DNA of 64,000 bases from contig NZ_JAFEJA010000001.1 of assembly GCF_016919245.1 (NCBI RefSeq), forward strand, positions 372,001 to 436,000, written 5' to 3'. Origin of the DNA: Streptomyces zhihengii (lineage in GTDB: Bacteria; Actinomycetota; Actinomycetes; Streptomycetales; Streptomycetaceae). Shown here one piece after another: positions 59,644 to 64,000 of this stretch; the stretch's first letter is position 1, and each line of letters begins with the position of its first letter. A model generated the notes under the pieces. The model was not told the DNA's origin. It searched no databases and saw nothing but the letters and a program-made list of their open reading frames with translations. A program made the translations under genes and the position numbers.

Positions 59644-60501
59644 TTGGTCAGTCATCCGCTGCGCCGGGCCACGGACCGCGCCCCCGACCGGGCCGCGGCC
59701 GCCGCTCCGGCCCCCGCCCCGTCGCGCCCCTCGGTCTCCCTGGTCGTCCCCGTGCGCGGCGACGCCCGCGGCGCGGACTGGCTGCTGGAGCAAGTGCCGG
59801 GCTGCGTCGAGGAGATCGTCCTGGTCGGTGACGCCCGTGCGCTGGCGCGCGTGCGGGTGCCCGCGCCGGTGGCGGGCGCCGTGCGCAGGATCGAGCAGCC
59901 GGGCGCCCGCAAGGGCGACGTGCCGCACGCCGGGATGCTCGCCGCGTGCGGTGAGCGGGTGGTGCTCATCGCGTCCAACGGGAGCATGTCGCCGAAGGAG
60001 ATCCCGCACTACCTGCACTACCTGGACAGCGGGTACGACTTCGTCAAGGGGTCGCGCTTCATCGCCGGCGGGTGCAGTGCGGGCTATCCGCTGGTGCGCA
60101 GGGCCGGGCATGTGCTGCTGCTGTTCGTCGCACGCCGGCTGTACGGCCAGCGTCTGACCGACCTGTGGTACGGCTTCTGCGCCTTCCGGCGGGAGTTCGT
60201 CCCGGTGCTGGACCTGCGGCCCGACGGTGTGGAGCTGGGCGCGGAGATGGTCGTGCACGCGCTCCACTACGGCCTGCGGGTCACGGAGGTCCCGGGGATG
60301 GAACGCGCCCGCCCTCCGGAGGCGTTGCGGGCCGCGACGTTCCGCGACGGCACGCGGATCCTGCGCACGATGCTGCGGGAGCGCCCCCGGACCGCGCTGC
60401 CGCGGCTGCTGCGGTTGCTGACGCCGGGTGCGCGGCGCCCTCCGAGCCGGGGCGCGGCACCGGGCGGCGGCGCTGCGCCGCCGCCCGGCGACAGGGCGTG
60501 A
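59644..60501 (+). CDS. DPM1/GT2-like glycosyltransferase with canonical aspartate motifs missing
   Basis: About 285-aa GT-A fold protein. The C-terminal half keeps the family text of actinobacterial polyprenyl-phosphate GT2 enzymes: EIPHYLHYLDSGYDFVKGSRF, LTDLWYGFCAFRREF and GAEMVVHALHYGLRVTEVPGME. Where relatives have DADGS (the DxD metal site) this one has ASNGS, and the first strand loop VDDGSTD is replaced by VGDARAL. The start is uncertain: TTG 59644 has GGAGG 8 nt upstream, GTG 59599 is also in frame. The N-terminus contains SHPLRRATD, which recurs in the next gene. Activity on a nucleotide sugar is doubtful. Confidence 0.7.
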   Translation: MVSHPLRRATDRAPDRAAAAAPAPAPSRPSVSLVVPVRGDARGADWLLEQVPGCVEEIVLVGDARALARVRVPAPVAGAVRRIEQPGARKGDVPHAGMLAACGERVVLIASNGSMSPKEIPHYLHYLDSGYDFVKGSRFIAGGCSAGYPLVRRAGHVLLLFVARRLYGQRLTDLWYGFCAFRREFVPVLDLRPDGVELGAEMVVHALHYGLRVTEVPGMERARPPEALRAATFRDGTRILRTMLRERPRTALPRLLRLLTPGARRPPSRGAAPGGGAAPPPGDRA

Positions 60502-60542
60502 ACGCTGCCCCGGGGACCGGCTCCCCCGGGGCGGCGGCTCCA

Positions 60543-60583
60543 TTGACTGCCGGAATTCGTTGGGTTTAGCCTGAATTCAGGCT
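60543..60583 (+). promoter_or_regulatory. Promoter with 16-bp perfect palindromic operator
   Basis: TTGACT (60543-60548), 18-nt spacer, TAGCCT (60567-60572): the best -35/-10 pair in the window. AGCCTGAATTCAGGCT (60568-60583), a perfect 16-bp palindrome, overlaps the -10 and the presumed start point, a position for tight repression. It drives the basic-protein/GT4 pair that begins at 60654. Confidence 0.7.
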
Positions 60584-60653
60584 TGTGTACCGTATGGGGT
60601 CCGATGCCGCTCGGACCCGGTGCGGATCCGCGAGCGGACGGGAAGAGGTTCGG

Positions 60654-61007
60654 ATGCCTTCACAGCAGGTCGGCCGCACCGCGGCGCCGCCGGTTCCGCA
60701 CCCGCTGCGCCGGGTGACGGACTGGCCCGCGCGGCCCGCCCCCGCCGCCCGCCGGCGCCTGGGGACGCATCCCGCACGGCGGGCCACCGACCACCTCCAC
60801 CACGCCGCACCGGACCGTCGCCCGGCCGCCCGCCGCCGGTGCCCGACCGCGCGGCGCAGGCGCTCGCGCTCGGCCGGCGCCCACTCCTCCCGAAGCCGGG
60901 GCGCCGACGACTCGGACGGCGGTCCGGAACCTCCCCCGCCCACGAGCCGCCGCCGCGACACCCCCGGACCCGCGTCGCCCCGACGGGGGGGACGTCATGT
61001 CCGGTGA
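60654..61007 (+). CDS. Arg/Pro-rich disordered basic protein
   Basis: 117-aa product without a recognised family. It begins MPSQQVGRTAAPPVP, contains HPLRRVTD and HPARRATD, and then becomes a run of Arg, Pro, Ala and Ser without hydrophobic core. ATG 60654 follows GGAAGAGG at good spacing and lies 82 bases after a strong promoter, which supports translation. Its 3' end overlaps the GT4 gene by 11 bp. The HPxRRxTD octapeptide also occurs at the N-terminus of the upstream glycosyltransferase. It could bind nucleic acid or an anionic polymer; this is conjecture. Confidence 0.5.
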   Translation: MPSQQVGRTAAPPVPHPLRRVTDWPARPAPAARRRLGTHPARRATDHLHHAAPDRRPAARRRCPTARRRRSRSAGAHSSRSRGADDSDGGPEPPPPTSRRRDTPGPASPRRGGRHVR

Positions 61008-62091
61008 ACGGGGGCCGCAAGTGCTGCTGCTGACCGCGGGGCCGCTGGACGGGCCGGAGACCCCCGGCACCGACCTCGCGCGCGAACTGCTGGGCACCGT
61101 GCCGCACGTCGAGTACGCCTGGTTCCGGCGCTGGTGGGGCAGGGTCCGGCGGGCCGGCGAGGTGCCCGGCGGGCAGGGGGTGTCCGTGATCAGCCGCGAG
61201 GGCGCGCCGTCGCCCGCGGTCCGGCTCCAGATCCTGACGGCCGCGGTACTGTCGGCCCGGCGCACGGATCTGGTGCACGCCGTGCTGCCCGTCGGCCCCG
61301 GCTTCGCCGCGTTCTCCCGGATGTGGCCGCGGGTGGCCGGCCGCCGCCCCGTGCTGCACACCGTGCCCGCCGCCGTGGAGGGCGCCGACCTGGCCGACTG
61401 CCGGCCGCTGGGGCGGACGGTGGCCCTGTCGGAGGCGACCGCGCGGCAGCTCATGGAGGCCGGCTTCGGTGACGTACGGGTGGTGAACCCCTCGATCCGG
61501 CTGGACCTGTGGCCGCTGCGGCGGCGGCAGGAACGCACCCCGCCGATGGTGCTCGCGATCGGCGACGGCGGCACCGAGGAGGCCATGCTGTCCGCCGGGG
61601 TCGCGGCCCGGGCGGGCGCCCGCTTCCAGCTCGTGCTGGCGCTGACCGGGGACGGCCCGGGCGCCGCGGCGTCCCGGCCGCCGGAGGACCTGCTGCGCGG
61701 CATCGCGGCGCGGGAGGGGCTGCTGGACATGGAGGTGCTGCGGCACATCGGGGACCTCCCCGGGCTGCTCGCCGCGGCGGACGTCCTCCTGTACGTGCCC
61801 CGGCGGATGACCGGCCGGGCGGACGTGCCGCCGATGGTGCTGCGGGCGCTGGCGACGGGCCGGCCGGCGATCCTCAGCGATCTGCCGGAGTTCGCCGGGC
61901 TGAGCGACACCGTGCTGCGCACCCCGCCGGCCGACCCCCACCACACCGGCCATCTGCTGCGGCAGTTGCTGGACCGCCCCTGGTGGTGGGACCGGATCGC
62001 CGAACGCGGACGCGCCACGGTCGCCGGCCGCTTCGGCCCCGACCGCTGCGCCGCCGCGTACACCCGCCTCTACCGCGAACTGCTGAGCTGA
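60997..62091 (+). CDS. GT4-like (GT-B fold) glycosyltransferase
   Basis: 364-aa protein. The N-terminal Rossmann half is degenerate (PQVLLLTAGPLDGPETPGTDLARELL). The C-terminal half has the GT4 ordering MVLAIGDG, RHIGDLPGLLAAADVLLYVP and PPMVLRALATGRPAILSD. The EX7E motif that binds the donor (usually VxLEAmA) here has Arg in place of the first Glu. ATG 60997 overlaps the basic-protein gene. It would transfer a sugar from a nucleotide donor to a glycan or natural product. It is not certain that it is catalytically competent. Confidence 0.75.
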   Translation: MSGERGPQVLLLTAGPLDGPETPGTDLARELLGTVPHVEYAWFRRWWGRVRRAGEVPGGQGVSVISREGAPSPAVRLQILTAAVLSARRTDLVHAVLPVGPGFAAFSRMWPRVAGRRPVLHTVPAAVEGADLADCRPLGRTVALSEATARQLMEAGFGDVRVVNPSIRLDLWPLRRRQERTPPMVLAIGDGGTEEAMLSAGVAARAGARFQLVLALTGDGPGAAASRPPEDLLRGIAAREGLLDMEVLRHIGDLPGLLAAADVLLYVPRRMTGRADVPPMVLRALATGRPAILSDLPEFAGLSDTVLRTPPADPHHTGHLLRQLLDRPWWWDRIAERGRATVAGRFGPDRCAAAYTRLYRELLS

Positions 62092-62163
62092 CCGGACCGC
62101 GTCCCTCCGGACCGGGCCGCACACCCGAGGCCCGCACGGGCCGCCCACCCGGAGCCACGCCGA

Positions 62164-62306
62164 CCCACCAAGCCCCGCCGGCGATGGAGGCGCGGGGCGC
62201 GGGGCAGAGCCCCGCCGGGCCGGGCCCCCCACCCGGAGCCCGCCCGCCCCGGCAGCACGGCACGCCCTGCGGGCGTGTCCTCAAACGCCGGACGGGCTGG
62301 AGCTGC
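62164..62306. repeat. 143-bp dispersed intergenic repeat, copy 1
   Basis: Begins CCCACCAAGCCCCGCCGGC and ends GACGGGCTGGAGCTGC. Contains the CCTCAAACGCCGGACGGGCT segment that is a common intergenic repeat of streptomycetes. About 95% identical to the second copy 86 bases downstream. Confidence 0.85.
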
Positions 62307-62391
62307 CCACCTCAACGCCCCCGAGCCCAGGAACGCCCCACGGGCTGAGATGCACCGCCTCCGCCCCCGAGCAGGAACTCCGCACGGGCAA

Positions 62392-62534
62392 CCCACCAAG
62401 CCCCGCCGGCGATTGAGGCGCGGGGCACGGGGCACAGCCCCGCCGGACCGGGCCACCCATCCGGAGCCCGCCCGCCCCGGCAGCACGGCACGCCCTGCGG
62501 GCGTGTCCTCAAACGCCGGACGGGCTGGAGCTGC
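62392..62534. repeat. 143-bp dispersed intergenic repeat, copy 2
   Basis: Same length and borders as copy 1, with scattered single-base differences. The same CCTCAAACGCCGG segment lies at its 3' side. Inverted GC blocks within each copy could form stem-loops. Confidence 0.85.
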
Positions 62535-62615
62535 ACGGCATCGGCGCACCCGCGAACCGGCCCCGTACGGGCGCCTCCCCACCCCGTACGGCCGCGAGGA
62601 CGCACGGACCCGGGG

Positions 62616-63422
62616 CTACCCCCGCCCCCCGGGGCCGTGCTCCGTGCGGCGCGACGCGCGGAGGAGGACCATGCCGTCGTCGCCGTACTCGGGGAGCGTC
62701 GGGTCCTTGGGGACCCGGGTGAGGCGCAGCCGTTCGGTGTGCGGGGCGAAGACCTCGCGCACGGCCTCGGTGTCCACCGGGAACGCGGGCCACACGGGGC
62801 CGCGGCCGATGCGGTAGCTCGGCATCCCGGCCATGAAGGCGGCGACGAGCAGCCCGCCGGGACGGACCTGGCGGACGAAGCGCCGGCACAGGCGGGCGAA
62901 CTCCGCCCCGCTCTCGGTGACGCTCTCGGCGACGAACGTCATGGACGCGAGCCCGTAACCGCCCTGCGGAGCGCTCCACAGGTCTCCCTCGACGACCCGC
63001 ACCCGGGCCAGCGCCGCGTCGAGCCGGGGCGGCAGTGCCGGGTCGTACCCGCGGCACAGCGCGTAGAACGGCTCCCAGCTCGCGTCGGCGCCCCCGTCGA
63101 GCTGGGAGCGGAGGTACGCCCGGCCGGCCGCGCCCGGTTCGAGGGCGTCGACGCGCCGGCAGGCCGCGGCCGCGGCCATCAGCGGATAGAGGTTGGGCCC
63201 GGCGCCGCACTCGACCGAGGCGTCGATGCCGTCCGGGGGCAGGGTGCGGTAGAAGGCGGCGTGGTGGCGGATGACGGCGGCGTCGCAGGGGTGCAGCTCG
63301 CGGTAGTTCTCCCGGAGGTAGTCGTGGACGGGCCAGCGGTCCCAGTCGGCGTCGCCGTTGCGGCGCGCGGCGGCGGGCGCGGCGGGGCCGCCGCCGGTGT
63401 CCGCCCCTCCGGTGCCGCTCAC
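62616..63422 (-). CDS. SAM-dependent methyltransferase (NNMT/PNMT/TEMT-like)
   Basis: 268 aa. The sequence WDRWPVHDYLRENYRELHPCD at the N-terminus, the motif I region SVECGAGPNLYPLMAAA, and MTFVAESVTESGAEFARLCRRFVRQVRPGGLLVAAFM fit the NNMT_PNMT_TEMT family, which methylates small amines or pyridines. GTG 63422 overlaps the stop of the PLP-enzyme gene (GTGA), so the two are translated together and probably act in one pathway. There is no ribosome site of its own. Confidence 0.8.
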   Translation of the reverse strand: MSGTGGADTGGGPAAPAAARRNGDADWDRWPVHDYLRENYRELHPCDAAVIRHHAAFYRTLPPDGIDASVECGAGPNLYPLMAAAAACRRVDALEPGAAGRAYLRSQLDGGADASWEPFYALCRGYDPALPPRLDAALARVRVVEGDLWSAPQGGYGLASMTFVAESVTESGAEFARLCRRFVRQVRPGGLLVAAFMAGMPSYRIGRGPVWPAFPVDTEAVREVFAPHTERLRLTRVPKDPTLPEYGDDGMVLLRASRRTEHGPGGRG

Positions 63423-64000
63423 GGGAGCTGCCGGCGCGCCGGGGGCCGCTGCTCGAGCGGGACGGGCGCCAGGGGATCCTCGCCGTGCCCGGTGCGGCGC
63501 TTGAGCGGGAAGCGTTCGGTGAGCGCGGTGAGCACCTCGTTGAGTTCGTCGATCTCCTCGTCGGTGTTCAGGGCCGTCATCTGGACGCGGAAGCCCACCT
63601 GGTCGTGGGGGACGAGCGGATAGGCGGCGAGGGTGACGTAGATGCCCCGGTGCCACAGGAAGTCGCCGACGGCGTCGAGGTCGCTGTCGTCGCCGAGGGG
63701 GATCTCGATGATCGGCAGCCCGTCGGTGTTGGGGGTGGCGAGGCCGAGCCCGCGGACGTGGTCGAGCACCCGGGCCGTTTTGCGGTGCAGTTCGGAGCGG
63801 AGTTCGTCGCCGCGCCGGTCGTTGACCTCCAGTCCGGCGAGCGCGGTCGCGAGGGAGGCGGTGGGCGAGGGCCCGGAGTACAGATAGGGCGCGGCGGCCA
63901 CCTTGAGATGGGCCTTGAGCGCGGGCGGGGCGGTGAGGAAGGCCAGCAGCGAGGAGTAGGCCTTGGAGAAGCCGCCCACCAGGATCACGTTGTCGTAGCC
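63419..64000 (-). CDS. PLP-dependent aminotransferase class I/II (alpha-oxoamine synthase-like), C-terminal part
   Basis: The last 193 residues of a fold-type I PLP enzyme; the N-terminus is beyond the right edge. The PLP lysine is in VGGFSKAYSSLLAF near the window end. YSGPSPTASLATALAGLEV and FRVQMTALNTDEEIDELNEVL are typical of the KBL/AONS (8-amino-7-oxononanoate synthase) group. Coupled to a methyltransferase, it may belong to a small biosynthetic pathway extending to the right. Confidence 0.85.
   Translation of the reverse strand, partial: GYDNVILVGGFSKAYSSLLAFLTAPPALKAHLKVAAAPYLYSGPSPTASLATALAGLEVNDRRGDELRSELHRKTARVLDHVRGLGLATPNTDGLPIIEIPLGDDSDLDAVGDFLWHRGIYVTLAAYPLVPHDQVGFRVQMTALNTDEEIDELNEVLTALTERFPLKRRTGHGEDPLAPVPLEQRPPARRQLP

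Larger units (their letters stand above)
62092..62615. other. Gene-free gap with two copies of a repeat
   Basis: 524 bases between the convergent GT4 and methyltransferase genes. No gene is supported. Two 143-bp direct repeats (62164-62306 and 62392-62534) take up most of it. Confidence 0.6.

Overview
This window is high-GC actinobacterial chromosome, almost certainly Streptomyces. Third codon positions are nearly all G or C. Start codons are often GTG, and 4-nt start/stop overlaps are common. Several genes have a TAnnnT -10 box only 5-8 nt before the start codon, as in leaderless transcripts. The families fit too: CebEFG-like sugar importers, ROK and LacI regulators, SpoIIE-type phosphatases and S. 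exfoliatus-type polyester hydrolases. There is no rRNA, tRNA, CRISPR array, insertion sequence, phage gene or recognisable replication origin. It reads as stable but accessory-rich chromosome (metabolism, transport, surface polysaccharide), with many short intergenic tandem repeats.

Layout. 1-9 kb: a truncated EF-G paralogue (its C-terminus lies beyond the left edge), a nucleoside deaminase, an APH-fold kinase, a TetR/saccharopine-dehydrogenase divergent pair, a LysR/SDR divergent pair and an HSL-type esterase. 8.9-16.4 kb: a sugar-uptake locus with a ROK repressor divergent from a lipoprotein/two-permease importer and a GH1 beta-glucosidase, closed by a LacI regulator. 16.5-22.2 kb: a five-gene, minus-strand exopolysaccharide operon in which every junction is a 4-nt ATGA or GTGA overlap: a UDP-HexNAc 6-dehydrogenase, a processive GT2 synthase, a 35-aa membrane peptide, a PgaB-like deacetylase and a secreted beta-sandwich protein. 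22.5-30.4 kb: a DMT exporter with a LysR regulator, PRC-barrel and PPOX-type stress genes, arginine deiminase, a zinc alcohol dehydrogenase and a DUF2252 protein. 30.7-35.1 kb: an ECF sigma factor with a coupled 90-aa partner, an aldo/keto reductase, a methyltransferase and a CbiZ-type adenosylcobinamide amidohydrolase.

35.2-48.8 kb: two nearly identical secreted polyester hydrolases in tandem, a large LuxR (LAL) regulator, a PucR regulator, a small-subunit/SSS symporter pair and a complete livFGHMJ importer. 49-57.5 kb: a small secreted peptide, a serpin-like protein, NDH-2, a cytochrome P450, an MFS exporter with a DasR-like box, a SpoIIE-type phosphatase and a DUF3048 lipoprotein. 57.6-64 kb: a GH15 enzyme, a DPM1-like glycosyltransferase that has lost its canonical aspartates, a basic disordered protein, a GT4 glycosyltransferase, two copies of a 143-bp repeat, and a methyltransferase coupled to a PLP enzyme that runs off the right edge.

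The strongest candidates for something under-described are the five-gene polysaccharide operon with its 35-aa peptide, the aspartate-less glycosyltransferase cluster behind a promoter carrying a 16-bp perfect palindrome, and the tandem polyester hydrolases beside a LuxR gene whose promoter dyad recurs before the symporter operon. All functions are inferred from motifs and context by eye; no database search was run.
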